Assembly: GCF_900142445.1 (NCBI RefSeq)
Contig: NZ_FRAV01000022.1
Location: forward strand, 26,827 to 90,826
Origin: Chryseobacterium polytrichastri
GTDB taxonomy: Bacteria > Bacteroidota > Bacteroidia > Flavobacteriales > Weeksellaceae
Reading direction: 5' to 3'
Length of the DNA: 64,000 nt
The notes beneath the pieces are model-generated. The model saw only the letters and a list, made by a program, of their open reading frames with translations. It had not been told where the DNA came from and searched no databases. Made by a program: the position numbers and the translations under genes. Below are positions 17,797 to 26,418 of the stretch, one piece after another (the stretch's first letter is position 1; each line of letters starts with the position of its first letter).

Positions 17797-17833
17797 AACC
17801 ATTACCCGTAACGGTTGGTTACAGGTAATGGTT
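17797..17833 (+). promoter_or_regulatory. intercistronic hairpin between atpE and atpF
   Basis: A 10-bp perfect stem AACCATTACC / GGTAATGGTT, extended inside by GTAAC / GTTAC. No T run follows. It probably protects the upstream atpE message or attenuates transcription into atpF, consistent with the high c-subunit copy number needed. Confidence 0.6.
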
Positions 17834-17872
17834 ATTTAAGAAAAAAGTAATAATTTTTTATACATTAATATA

Positions 17873-18370
17873 ATGGAATTAATTCATCAGTTTTCATCAG
17901 GATTATTTATTATCCAGTCTGTTATTTTTCTAGCACTATTATTTCTGTTAGGTAAATTCGCTTGGAAACCTATTTTAAAATCTATTAATGATAGAGAAAC
18001 TTCTATTGTTGACGCTTTGAATCAAGCTAAATTGGCTAGAAAAGAAATGGAAACATTAAAAGAAGATAACGAAAGAATCATTCGCGAAGCTAAAATCGAA
18101 AGAGATGCTATCCTTAAAGAAGCTAGAGAAATTAAAGATAGAATCGTAGGTGAAGCTAAAGATGCTGCTAAAACTGAAGGAGATAAATTGATCGAAGCTG
18201 CGAAACAGACTATCAATGCTGAGAAAAATGCTGCAATGGCAGACATCAAATCTCAAATTGGTACTTTATCTGTAAACATTGCTGAATCTATTTTGAAGCA
18301 AAAATTAGACAACAACGAAGCTCAGAACGAGTTGGTTCAAAATTATTTAAACAAATCTAATCTTAACTAA
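17873..18370 (+). CDS. atpF: F0F1 ATP synthase subunit b
   Basis: Peripheral stalk subunit. The 165-aa protein has one N-terminal membrane helix (about residues 8-27), the FAWKPILKSINDRE boundary motif, and then a continuous charged coiled coil of Glu/Lys/Ala to the end. The stop codon is followed after 2 bases by atpH, as expected for a tightly coupled pair. Confidence 0.96.
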   Translation: MELIHQFSSGLFIIQSVIFLALLFLLGKFAWKPILKSINDRETSIVDALNQAKLARKEMETLKEDNERIIREAKIERDAILKEAREIKDRIVGEAKDAAKTEGDKLIEAAKQTINAEKNAAMADIKSQIGTLSVNIAESILKQKLDNNEAQNELVQNYLNKSNLN

Positions 18371-18372
18371 GA

Positions 18373-18912
18373 ATGCTTACATCTAAAGTAGCTAAAAGAT
18401 ACGCGCAGGGTTTGCTTGAGTTCACTAATGAAACAGGTCAAACAGCTACTGTATTTTCTGAAATGAAAGATGTTGCGAAATTGATGTCTCAATCTACGGA
18501 TTTGAACAAATTTTTCTTAACACCTTACATTGATGCTAAAAAGAAAGTAGAGGTAGCAAAAGAGATTTTCAAAAGCTTGTCGGCTTCTTCTCAAAATTTA
18601 ATCACATTGGTTATCAGACATGGTCGTGAAAACCAATTGAAAAATATTGCTCAGGAATACATCAACAAAGTTGAAGATATTAATGGGGTACAAAGAATAA
18701 CTCTTACGACTGCAACTCAACTTTCGAAAGAAAATATCGATCAGATATTAAGTTCTACAAACTTAGTAAAAGCAGGTTCAAACTTTGATTTGAAGCTAAA
18801 TGTAAATCCTGATCTTTTAGGAGGTTACATTTTAAGAGTAGGAGATCAGCAGGTAGATGCCTCTGTGAAAACTAAGCTTAATCACATTAAAAAAGATTTT
18901 CAGTTAAATTAA
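18373..18912 (+). CDS. atpH: F0F1 ATP synthase subunit delta
   Basis: Links F1 to the peripheral stalk. The 179-aa protein starts with KVAKRYAQGLLEFTNETGQ. The C-terminal domain carries NPDLLGGYILRVGDQQVDAS, the usual delta signature. It lies between atpF and atpA with 2- and 18-base spacers. Confidence 0.95.
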   Translation: MLTSKVAKRYAQGLLEFTNETGQTATVFSEMKDVAKLMSQSTDLNKFFLTPYIDAKKKVEVAKEIFKSLSASSQNLITLVIRHGRENQLKNIAQEYINKVEDINGVQRITLTTATQLSKENIDQILSSTNLVKAGSNFDLKLNVNPDLLGGYILRVGDQQVDASVKTKLNHIKKDFQLN

Positions 18913-18930
18913 GACAAAAACAACCATACA

Positions 18931-20508
18931 ATGGCAGAAATAAATCCGGCAGAAGTATCTGCGATCTTAAAACAGCAATTGGCCAACTTCGATACTCAAT
19001 CAAACGTTGAGGAAGTAGGTACAGTTTTAACCATCGGTGATGGTATTGCTCGTGTATACGGGTTAGAAAACGTACAATACGGAGAGTTGGTGAAATTTTC
19101 TAGTGATGTAGAAGGTATTGTACTTAACCTTGAAGAAGACAACGTAGGTGTTGCTTTACTTGGTGAAAGTAAATTAGTAAAAGAAGGAGACACCGTAAGA
19201 AGAACAAACAGAATCTCTTCTATTAAAGTAGGAGAAGGTATGTTAGGTAGAGTAGTTGATACTCTTGGTAATCCTATCGATGGGAAAGGTCCTATCTCTG
19301 GTGAGTTATATGAAATGCCATTGGAAAGAAAGGCTCCTGGAGTTATCTTCAGACAGCCGGTAACTGAGCCTTTACAAACAGGTATCGTTGCTATTGACTC
19401 TATGATTCCTGTAGGAAGAGGTCAGAGAGAGCTTATCATTGGTGACAGACAGACAGGTAAAACTACTGTTGCTATTGATACGATCATCAACCAAAAAGAA
19501 TTTTTTGACGCTGGGCAACCAGTATATTGTATATATGTTGCAATTGGGCAAAAAGCTTCTACAGTAGCACAAATCGTTAAAACGCTTTCTGATAAAGGAG
19601 CTTTGGCGTATACTGTAATCGTTGCTGCTAACGCATCAGATCCAGTTCCAATGCAGGTATATTCTGCAATGGCAGGTGCATCTATTGGTGAGTTCTTCAG
19701 AGACACTGGTAGACCGGCATTAATCATTTATGATGATTTATCTAAACAAGCGGTAGCTTACCGTGAGCTTTCTCTTCTATTGAGAAGACCACCGGGACGT
19801 GAGGCTTACCCTGGAGACGTTTTCTATCTTCACTCAAGATTATTGGAAAGAGCTGCAAAAGTAATCGCTGATGATAAAATTGCTAGCCAAATGAATGATT
19901 TACCTGAGTCTTTAAGACCAATCGTAAAAGGTGGTGGTTCATTAACTGCACTTCCAATTATCGAAACTCAGGCTGGTGACGTTTCTGCGTATATTCCAAC
20001 TAACGTAATCTCTATTACTGACGGACAGATCTTCTTGGAGTCTGACTTGTTCAACTCAGGGGTTCGTCCTGCAATCAACGTAGGGATCTCTGTATCGAGA
20101 GTAGGAGGTAACGCTCAGATCAAATCAATGAAAAAAGTTTCTGGTACTCTTAAATTAGACCAGGCTCAATATAAAGAATTGGAAGCGTTTGCTAAATTCG
20201 GTTCTGATCTTGATGCTTCTACTTTAGCAGTTATCTCTAAAGGAGAAAGAAACGTAGAGCTTCTTAAGCAACCAGTAAATTCTCCACTTCCTGTAGATAG
20301 CCAAGTTGCTATGATTTATGCCGGTACAGAGAACTTAATGAGAAACGTTCCTATCAAAAAAGTAAAAGAATTCCAAATTGAGTATATCGCGTTCTTAAGA
20401 TCTAAGCATCCTGAAACAATGGCTGCTCTTAAAGCTGGAAAGATCGACAACGATATTACAGCTGTTCTTAAGCAGGCGGCTAACGATTTAGCTTCTAAAT
20501 ATAACTAA
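18931..20508 (+). CDS. atpA: F0F1 ATP synthase subunit alpha
   Basis: Non-catalytic nucleotide-binding subunit of F1. The 525-aa protein has Walker [12 protein letters not shown] (171-181) and the alpha signature [15 protein letters not shown]-terminal beta-barrel and C-terminal helical domains are complete. Family-standard length. Confidence 0.98.
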   Translation: MAEINPAEVSAILKQQLANFDTQSNVEEVGTVLTIGDGIARVYGLENVQYGELVKFSSDVEGIVLNLEEDNVGVALLGESKLVKEGDTVRRTNRISSIKVGEGMLGRVVDTLGNPIDGKGPISGELYEMPLERKAPGVIFRQPVTEPLQTGIVAIDSMIPVGRGQRELIIGDRQTGKTTVAIDTIINQKEFFDAGQPVYCIYVAIGQKASTVAQIVKTLSDKGALAYTVIVAANASDPVPMQVYSAMAGASIGEFFRDTGRPALIIYDDLSKQAVAYRELSLLLRRPPGREAYPGDVFYLHSRLLERAAKVIADDKIASQMNDLPESLRPIVKGGGSLTALPIIETQAGDVSAYIPTNVISITDGQIFLESDLFNSGVRPAINVGISVSRVGGNAQIKSMKKVSGTLKLDQAQYKELEAFAKFGSDLDASTLAVISKGERNVELLKQPVNSPLPVDSQVAMIYAGTENLMRNVPIKKVKEFQIEYIAFLRSKHPETMAALKAGKIDNDITAVLKQAANDLASKYN

Positions 20509-20510
20509 AA

Positions 20511-20588
20511 TTAGTTGATGATTGTTGGTTGATAGTTGACGGAATTTTCTAAAACTAGCAACCAACAACCGACAACCAACAACTAACC
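20511..20588 (+). repeat. imperfect inverted repeat between atpA and atpG
   Basis: TTAGTTGATGATTGTTGGTT near 20511 pairs imperfectly with ACAACCAACAACTAA near 20588. The whole 84-base spacer is made of GTTG / CAAC words. It may be an intercistronic stability or attenuation hairpin, and it separates atpG from the rest of the operon. Confidence 0.6.
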
Positions 20589-20592
20589 CAAT

Positions 20593-21462
20593 ATGGCAAA
20601 CTTAAAAGAAATACGAGGAAGAATCAGTTCAATTTCATCTACGATGCAAATCACGCGTGCTATGAAAATGGTTTCGGCAGCGAAGCTTAAAAAAGCACAG
20701 GATGCAATCGTAATGTTAAGACCTTATTCTGAAAAACTACAGGAGATTATCCAGAATGTAAATTCTAGTTCAGATCCTGATCAGGTTTCTATTTATGCTC
20801 AAAAAAGAGAAGTTAAAAAAGTACTTTTCATCGCTGTTACTTCAAACAGAGGTTTGGCGGGTGCTTTCAACTCATCTATTGTAAAAGAACTTAATATTCA
20901 GTTTGATAAGAACGCTCAATACGATGTTGAAGTTCTTACAATTGGTAAAAAAGCTCATGATGCTGTAAGAAGAACTCGTACAGTATATGCTAATGGAAGT
21001 AATGTTTTTGATAATTTGACTTTTGAAGCAGTTTCTAATCTTACTGAAGCAGTAATGAGTAGTTTCGTGGAAGGTAAGTTTGACGAAGTTTATTTAATTT
21101 ATAATAAATTTGTTAATGCTGCTACTCAGGAAGTTACTACTGAGCAAGTTCTTCCTATTCATATGGCAGAAGTTGATGCAACAAAACCTCAAGTAGAAAC
21201 AGATTATATTTTTGAGCCAAACAAAGCTGAGATCTTAGATAATTTGATTCCAAAGTCTATTAAAACTCAGGTTTTCAAAGGTGTTTTAGATTCTGTAGCA
21301 TCTGAACATGGAGCGAGAATGACTGCAATGCACAAAGCAACAGACAATGCTCAATCTATGAAAAATGATTTAGTAATCTATTACAACAAAGCAAGACAGG
21401 CTGCTATTACAAATGAGATCCTAGAGATCGTTTCTGGAGCAGAAGCCTTGAAAAATTCGTAA
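20593..21462 (+). CDS. atpG: F0F1 ATP synthase subunit gamma
   Basis: Central rotor shaft. The 289-aa protein has the N-terminal helix IRGRISSISSTMQITRAMKM and the C-terminal helix EHGARMTAMHKATDNAQSMK, both conserved in gamma. The operon ends here with a terminator. atpD and atpC are not in the window, as in many Bacteroidota where they form a separate locus. Confidence 0.97.
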   Translation: MANLKEIRGRISSISSTMQITRAMKMVSAAKLKKAQDAIVMLRPYSEKLQEIIQNVNSSSDPDQVSIYAQKREVKKVLFIAVTSNRGLAGAFNSSIVKELNIQFDKNAQYDVEVLTIGKKAHDAVRRTRTVYANGSNVFDNLTFEAVSNLTEAVMSSFVEGKFDEVYLIYNKFVNAATQEVTTEQVLPIHMAEVDATKPQVETDYIFEPNKAEILDNLIPKSIKTQVFKGVLDSVASEHGARMTAMHKATDNAQSMKNDLVIYYNKARQAAITNEILEIVSGAEALKNS

Positions 21463-21484
21463 AGAATTAATTTAACATACTATT

Positions 21485-21513
21485 AAAGCATCGATATCCT
21501 CGATGCTTTTTTT
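21485..21513 (+). terminator. terminator of the atp operon
   Basis: Stem AAAGCATCGA / TCGATGCTTT with five-base loop and seven-T tail. Confidence 0.92.
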
Positions 21514-21538
21514 GTTATTTTTATTTTGTATATCTTTG
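21512..21538 (+). promoter_or_regulatory. promoter of the CNNM/CBS gene
   Basis: TTG at 21512-21514, 16 bases, TATCTTTG at 21531-21538, 28 bases before the ATG at 21567. Confidence 0.65.
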
Positions 21539-21566
21539 TAGTCAATTAAATATATATAATTTCTAA

Positions 21567-22925
21567 ATGGACTCGGACATAGTCAGGCTTTTGTTAGCCT
21601 TGTTTCTAGTATTACTTAATGGCTTTTTCGTAGCCGCAGAATTTTCAATTGTTAAAGTTCGTTATTCACAAATCCAATTAAAAGCAGCCGAAGGTAATTC
21701 TATGGCTAAGCAGGCAGAGCATATTATCAAGCATCTTGATGAATATCTTTCTGCTACTCAGTTAGGTATCACATTGGCATCGCTAGCATTGGGTTGGGTA
21801 GGAGAAAGTGCTCTCCACCATGTTGTAGACAATATTTTCCACACGTTGGAAGTAGAATTGGCTCAAACAACAATCACCACAATTTCGGTGGTTACCAGTT
21901 TTGTTTTAATTACGGTGATGCATATTGTATTTGGAGAGCTTATTCCAAAATCAATTGCCATCAGAAAATCGGAAGCAACTACAATGGCAACAGCAGTTCC
22001 GTTGAGAGTTTTTTATACAGTGTTTAAACCATTTATTTGGTTGATGAATTTAATGTCTAATACTTTTTTACGATTAGTAAAGATACATCCTGCATCTGAA
22101 CAGGAAATTCACTCTACTGAAGAACTTCAGCTTTTGGTAAAACAAAGTGCTGATAGCGGTGAAATTGAAGAAGAGAACTATGAGATCATTAAAAATGCAT
22201 TTGATTTTACAGATCATTCTGCAAAGCAGATCATGGTTCCCAGACAGAATATTACATCAATTGATTTTGAGGAAGCTATTGATGAAATAATTAATAAAAT
22301 TATGGATAGCGGGTATTCTAGAATTCCTGTTTATCTTAATTCTATTGATAATGTGATTGGTATTTTATATACAAAAGAAATTATCAGAGAGTTTGTTAAA
22401 AGAAAAGGCGAAATTAATCATGATGATCTGAAAGAAATGATGCGTGATGCATTCTTTGTGGTAGGAAGTAAGAAAATTTCTGATTTATTAAAGATTTTCC
22501 AACAAAAGAAACAGCATTTAGCTATTGTAATTGACGAATTTGGTGGTACCGAAGGAATCATCACACTTGAAGATATTTTAGAAGAATTGGTAGGCGAAAT
22601 TCAGGATGAAGAGGATGATGAAGAAAAATTAGTAGATAAGATTGCTGAAAACACATATTGGGTACAGGCTACACAACCTTTAGACGAGATCAACGAGCAT
22701 TTGCCTAAAAAATTACCTCTTTCTGAAGAAAGTGAATATAACTCATTGGCCGGTCTTATTCTTCATGAATTGCAAGATATCCCGGAAGAGAACCAAGAAT
22801 TTGACTTGTTGAATTATCATTTCAAAATTTTGAAAATGAATAATAAAAGCGTAGAGCTTGTAGAATTGGTTTACGAAGGACCAAACACTGTGAGTGATCT
22901 CGCAGATAAATTAGGAGAAGCTTAA
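21567..22925 (+). CDS. CNNM-domain/CBS-pair membrane transporter (CorC/HlyC group, hemolysin family)
   Basis: The 452-aa inner-membrane protein has an N-terminal CNNM (DUF21) domain of about 190 residues with four membrane segments (LNGFFVAAEFSIVKVR, ATQLGITLASLALGW), then two CBS domains (MVPRQNITSIDFEEAIDEII; FGGTEGIITLEDILEELVGE). A CorC_HlyC transport-associated domain closes it. Members of this family export magnesium or other divalent cations; the old name hemolysin is historical. The clpS gene follows after 13 bases. Confidence 0.94.
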   Translation: MDSDIVRLLLALFLVLLNGFFVAAEFSIVKVRYSQIQLKAAEGNSMAKQAEHIIKHLDEYLSATQLGITLASLALGWVGESALHHVVDNIFHTLEVELAQTTITTISVVTSFVLITVMHIVFGELIPKSIAIRKSEATTMATAVPLRVFYTVFKPFIWLMNLMSNTFLRLVKIHPASEQEIHSTEELQLLVKQSADSGEIEEENYEIIKNAFDFTDHSAKQIMVPRQNITSIDFEEAIDEIINKIMDSGYSRIPVYLNSIDNVIGILYTKEIIREFVKRKGEINHDDLKEMMRDAFFVVGSKKISDLLKIFQQKKQHLAIVIDEFGGTEGIITLEDILEELVGEIQDEEDDEEKLVDKIAENTYWVQATQPLDEINEHLPKKLPLSEESEYNSLAGLILHELQDIPEENQEFDLLNYHFKILKMNNKSVELVELVYEGPNTVSDLADKLGEA

Positions 22926-22938
22926 AAATAATTAAATA

Positions 22939-23244
22939 ATGATTTTTTATAACAGTATAAAAGATTACGAAGATCCGAAACGTCAATATGAAGAAGAAGT
23001 CCTCGTACTAGATGAAACAGATGATGTTTATAAACTAATCTTACATAATGATGACATTCACACATTTGATTATGTGATTGATTGTTTGATGGAAATTTGC
23101 AAACATACTTTAGAACAAGCCGAACAATGCACTATTTTGATACATTATAAAGGAAAATGCACGGTGAAAACAGGATCTATGGATGTTTTAAAACCCATGC
23201 ATGAAAGACTGCTTTCGAGGGAATTAACAAGTGAAATCGTATAA
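22939..23244 (+). CDS. clpS: ClpS, adaptor of the ClpAP/ClpCP protease
   Basis: N-degron adaptor that hands substrates to the Clp ATPase. The 101-aa protein carries the ClpS core YKLILHNDDIHTFDYVIDCL and, later, ILIHYKGKCTVKTGS. The residues of the N-degron pocket (NDD) are present. It is co-transcribed with the upstream transporter gene. Confidence 0.92.
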   Translation: MIFYNSIKDYEDPKRQYEEEVLVLDETDDVYKLILHNDDIHTFDYVIDCLMEICKHTLEQAEQCTILIHYKGKCTVKTGSMDVLKPMHERLLSRELTSEIV

Positions 23245-23248
23245 ATCT

Positions 23249-23277
23249 AAACTCTAACAATTGTTAGAGTTTTTTTG
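23249..23277 (+). terminator. terminator after clpS
   Basis: Perfect stem AAACTCTAACAA / TTGTTAGAGTTT with seven T. Confidence 0.92.
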
Positions 23278-23375
23278 TTTTTTTAATTAAATTCATTTTT
23301 ATGTGAAATAATATTATTGAAATAAATGAATTTCAATAATGTTTTACTATTTTAGAGTACTTAAAAAAGCATTAT

Positions 23376-25220
23376 ATGAAATTAAAAATTAATTCTTTAA
23401 TCTTGGGTTGTGTTATTTCCTGTTCAGGATTACTAGCTCAGGAATCATCTTTAGAAGCTCCGGCAAAAAGATGGATTAATGAAAATTCGAGAAGTTTGGG
23501 TATTCAAAGCTTCAGCCAACTACAATTAAACTTTGTAAAGAAAGGAAATGCGGGCGAGACTTTGCGCTTCCAGCAGATGATTAAAAATGTGCCTGTTTTT
23601 CAATCAGAAATTGTAGTACATTTTAATAAAGAAGGAAAGATTACATATACTTCTTCGGAAAGTTTGAAAAAACAGATAAAAGATATTAATATAAACCCTT
23701 CTTTTACAAATTCAGAAGCTCTTAAGAAGGCTCATGTAGCTTCAAACACGAAAGGAGAAATAACTTTTGAAGAAAACAAACTGTTCGTTTATCTTACAGA
23801 AGCAGGTGATACAAAGCTTGTTTACAGAGTTCTTACAAGTTCTCATGATCATCCGGGAAGCTGGGAAACAATTGTAGATGCACAAAACGGAAATGTATTG
23901 AGCGTAAAAGATATCGCCAATTATCATCATGATAAAAATGAGAATCCAAAACCTTCAAAAAAAAATCAAAAGAAAGAAATAAGCGCTAAGAAAGTTCTTG
24001 TTTCAGGTTCGGGATATATTTTCAATCCGGATCCGCTTTCTAAAATGCAGATGGCTTATGGAGGGCAGTATGTAGATAATAATGATGCTACCAATCCTAG
24101 CCTTGATGCGGCCAGATCTTTAGTTACCATTCCAGAATTAGATTTTACAGCAGGAGTATATAAGTTAAAAGGATCTTATGCTGAAATTAAAGATCTTGAG
24201 ACACCTTCTACAGGGCTATTTACTCAGGCTACGAATCAATTCTTATTCAATAGAAATGATCAGGGATTTGAAGCTGTAAATGCCTATTGGCATATCGATA
24301 ACAGCTTACGTTACATTAATGAAACATTAAATATTGTTTGTAAACCATTAACCAATGAAGGAATATTATGGTATGATCCACATGGTTTGGATGGGGATGA
24401 TAATTCTTATTACAATAATGGAAGATTAGTTTTTGGAGAAGGAGGGGTAGATGATGCTGAAGATGCAGACGTTGTTTTGCATGAATTAGGGCATGGGCTC
24501 CACGATTGGTTAACCAATGGAAGTTTGTCTCAGGTTCAGGGGCTAAGTGAAGGCTGCGGAGACTATTGGGCGCAATCATACAGCAGAAGCTTAGGTCAGT
24601 GGCCTTCATCTACACCAGCTTATAATTGGATGTTCAGTTGGGATGGGCATAATGAATATTGGTCAGGAAGAATTACAAACTATTCTGTTTTGTATCCGGG
24701 ATCAGGAGCAATCCATACAAGAGGGCAAATATGGGCTTCCGCTTTGATGAGAATATATGATAAGATTGGAAGAGCAAAAACGGATAGAGCCTTTTTAGAA
24801 GGATTAACAATGACGGATTCAAGTACGAATCAGCAAAATGCAGCTATTGCAGTAAGACAGGCTGCTATTGATATGCTTGGGCAATTCGGATTCGCGTGTG
24901 GGGATATCACAACAATGACCCAAGAATTTACTGCTGCAGGATATGTTTTACCGGCGTACAATTGTGTACTAAGCGTAGATGATGTTGCTAAAAAAGAAGT
25001 AATTGCTATCTATCCGAATCCTGTTTCTGATATTTTGAATATTTCAATGAAAATAAATAAAGAGGAAAAAGTAGAGATCTACAATATGGAAGGAAGAAAA
25101 GTCTTAGAAACAACCATTAATAATGGTAAAAATACAATTAATGTTTCTCACCTTCAAACAGGTGACTATATTTTGAGTAGTAAAGGACTAGGTTTATCTA
25201 CCAAATTTATCAAAAAATAA
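23376..25220 (+). CDS. secreted zinc metalloprotease with FTP propeptide and type IX sorting domain
   Basis: The 614-aa exported peptidase has a signal peptide (CVISCSGLLAQ), then a fungalysin/thermolysin-type propeptide of about 150 residues (VFQSEIVVHFNKEGKITYTS), and a catalytic domain with HELGH (369-373). A likely third zinc ligand lies in SEGCGDYW about 24 residues later. It ends in a T9SS type A sorting domain (about 545-614: IYPNPVSDILNISM ... GDYILSSKG ... TKFIKK). The HEXXH with downstream Glu and the FTP propeptide suit an M36-like enzyme. It should be exported by the type IX system and may be attached to the surface. Confidence 0.92.
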   Translation: MKLKINSLILGCVISCSGLLAQESSLEAPAKRWINENSRSLGIQSFSQLQLNFVKKGNAGETLRFQQMIKNVPVFQSEIVVHFNKEGKITYTSSESLKKQIKDININPSFTNSEALKKAHVASNTKGEITFEENKLFVYLTEAGDTKLVYRVLTSSHDHPGSWETIVDAQNGNVLSVKDIANYHHDKNENPKPSKKNQKKEISAKKVLVSGSGYIFNPDPLSKMQMAYGGQYVDNNDATNPSLDAARSLVTIPELDFTAGVYKLKGSYAEIKDLETPSTGLFTQATNQFLFNRNDQGFEAVNAYWHIDNSLRYINETLNIVCKPLTNEGILWYDPHGLDGDDNSYYNNGRLVFGEGGVDDAEDADVVLHELGHGLHDWLTNGSLSQVQGLSEGCGDYWAQSYSRSLGQWPSSTPAYNWMFSWDGHNEYWSGRITNYSVLYPGSGAIHTRGQIWASALMRIYDKIGRAKTDRAFLEGLTMTDSSTNQQNAAIAVRQAAIDMLGQFGFACGDITTMTQEFTAAGYVLPAYNCVLSVDDVAKKEVIAIYPNPVSDILNISMKINKEEKVEIYNMEGRKVLETTINNGKNTINVSHLQTGDYILSSKGLGLSTKFIKK

Positions 25221-25239
25221 GAGTGTAAAATATCTATTG

Positions 25240-25270
25240 AAATCCGGTGTTTTGAGCATCGGATTTTTTT
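25240..25270 (+). terminator. terminator after the metalloprotease gene
   Basis: Stem AAATCCG...TG / CA...CGGATTT followed by seven T. Confidence 0.88.
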
Positions 25271-25300
25271 ATTGGGTAAATTCCGTCACCATTATTTTAT

Positions 25301-25327
25301 TTGCATTGATCTAAAATGGTATATTTG
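25301..25327 (+). promoter_or_regulatory. udk: promoter of udk, which decides its start codon
   Basis: TTG at 25301-25303, 16 bases, TATATTTG at 25320-25327. The open frame extends back to 25272, but that would put the start upstream of the promoter. The ATG at 25353 follows it by 25 bases and begins directly at the conserved kinase sequence. Confidence 0.75.
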
Positions 25328-25352
25328 TAAAAACTATATAGAAACAAAAAGA

Positions 25353-25967
25353 ATGCTAGTAATAGGAATTGCAGGAGGTACAGGATCCGGCAAAACTACG
25401 GTTGTGGATAAAATTATTCAACAGCTTGATATCGAAGGAATGAATATTTTATCTCAGGATAATTATTACCATGATAATCATAATTTAACGCTAACAGAAA
25501 GAGAAGCACTGAATTATGATCACCCAAAGTCTATAGATTTTGAACTCATGCTGAAGCACGTAAAAGCGCTGAAAAACAATGAAGCAATAGAACAGCCTAT
25601 TTATAGCTTTGTAACCCATTCCAGAACTGGAGATCATGTTACCGTAGAACCTAAAAATGTATTGGTGGTAGAAGGTATTTTAGTACTTACGAATAAAGAA
25701 CTATTGAAAGAGTTTGATTTGAAGGTATTTGTTCATGCAGACTCGGACGAAAGGTTAATAAGGCGTATCAGGAGAGACACCCAGGAAAGGGGAAGAGATC
25801 TGAGTGAAGTATTACACCGTTATCAGACTACTTTAAAACCGATGCATCAGGAATTTATTGAGCCCTCTAAAAACGAGGCTGATCTTATTATTCCAAATAT
25901 GAGACAAAATTCCGTAGCGATTGATTTTTTAACTACCGTTATCAAAAACTCGTTGAGAAAACACTAA
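25353..25967 (+). CDS. udk: uridine kinase
   Basis: Phosphorylates uridine and cytidine in pyrimidine salvage. From the ATG at 25353 the 204-aa protein starts MLVIGIAGGTGSGKTTVV, with the P-loop at residues 8-15. It continues with SQDNYYHDNHNLT, NYDHPKSIDFELM and the lid region RLIRRIRRDTQERGRDLSEV. All are standard Udk motifs. It overlaps nothing and is followed by one base before the FtsB-like gene, so the pair forms an operon. Confidence 0.95.
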   Translation: MLVIGIAGGTGSGKTTVVDKIIQQLDIEGMNILSQDNYYHDNHNLTLTEREALNYDHPKSIDFELMLKHVKALKNNEAIEQPIYSFVTHSRTGDHVTVEPKNVLVVEGILVLTNKELLKEFDLKVFVHADSDERLIRRIRRDTQERGRDLSEVLHRYQTTLKPMHQEFIEPSKNEADLIIPNMRQNSVAIDFLTTVIKNSLRKH

Positions 25968-25968
25968 A

Positions 25969-26325
25969 ATGGAAGAAAATAAACTTATTAAAGAAATTAA
26001 ACCAAAGTCAGAGACTTTTATATTTATTAAGAATTATATTTTTAATAAGTACGTGCTTACGATCTGTCTCTTCTTGGTTTGGATGGTTTTCTTTGATAAA
26101 ACTTCGTTCTTGGTTATTAATGAACTCAATGGTGAGATCAGTAAATACGAAGAACAATTAGAATATTATAAAACTGAATATGCAAAAAATGATACGTTTT
26201 ATAAGAAGCTAATGAACAATAAATCGGAAAAAGAAAAATACGCAAGAGAAAATTATTTTATGAAAAAACCAAATGAAGAAATCTTTATTTTGGTTGTTGA
26301 CAGCACAAATGTTGCTAAAAAATAA
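25969..26325 (+). CDS. FtsB/DivIC-family septum formation protein
   Basis: The 118-aa protein has one membrane helix (about residues 29-45, YVLTICLFLVWMVFF) and then a coiled coil (ISKYEEQLEYYKTEYAKND). The closing YARENYFMKKPNEEIFIL segment is typical of FtsB/DivIC. These are bitopic cell-division proteins that join FtsL and FtsQ. It directly follows udk, an arrangement that looks ordinary for Flavobacteriia. Confidence 0.88.
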   Translation: MEENKLIKEIKPKSETFIFIKNYIFNKYVLTICLFLVWMVFFDKTSFLVINELNGEISKYEEQLEYYKTEYAKNDTFYKKLMNNKSEKEKYARENYFMKKPNEEIFILVVDSTNVAKK

Positions 26326-26418
26326 TTTTAAAAAGCGAATGATGATGAGTCAATTCGTTTTGCTAGTCAATTTTTAAAGATTTATTGGATTACTAATTAC
26401 CTATTACTCATAATTGAT

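Noticed and set aside
25272..25352. 27-residue N-terminal extension of uridine kinase
   Set aside because: It precedes the promoter at 25301-25327, and the kinase P-loop follows the ATG at 25353 directly.
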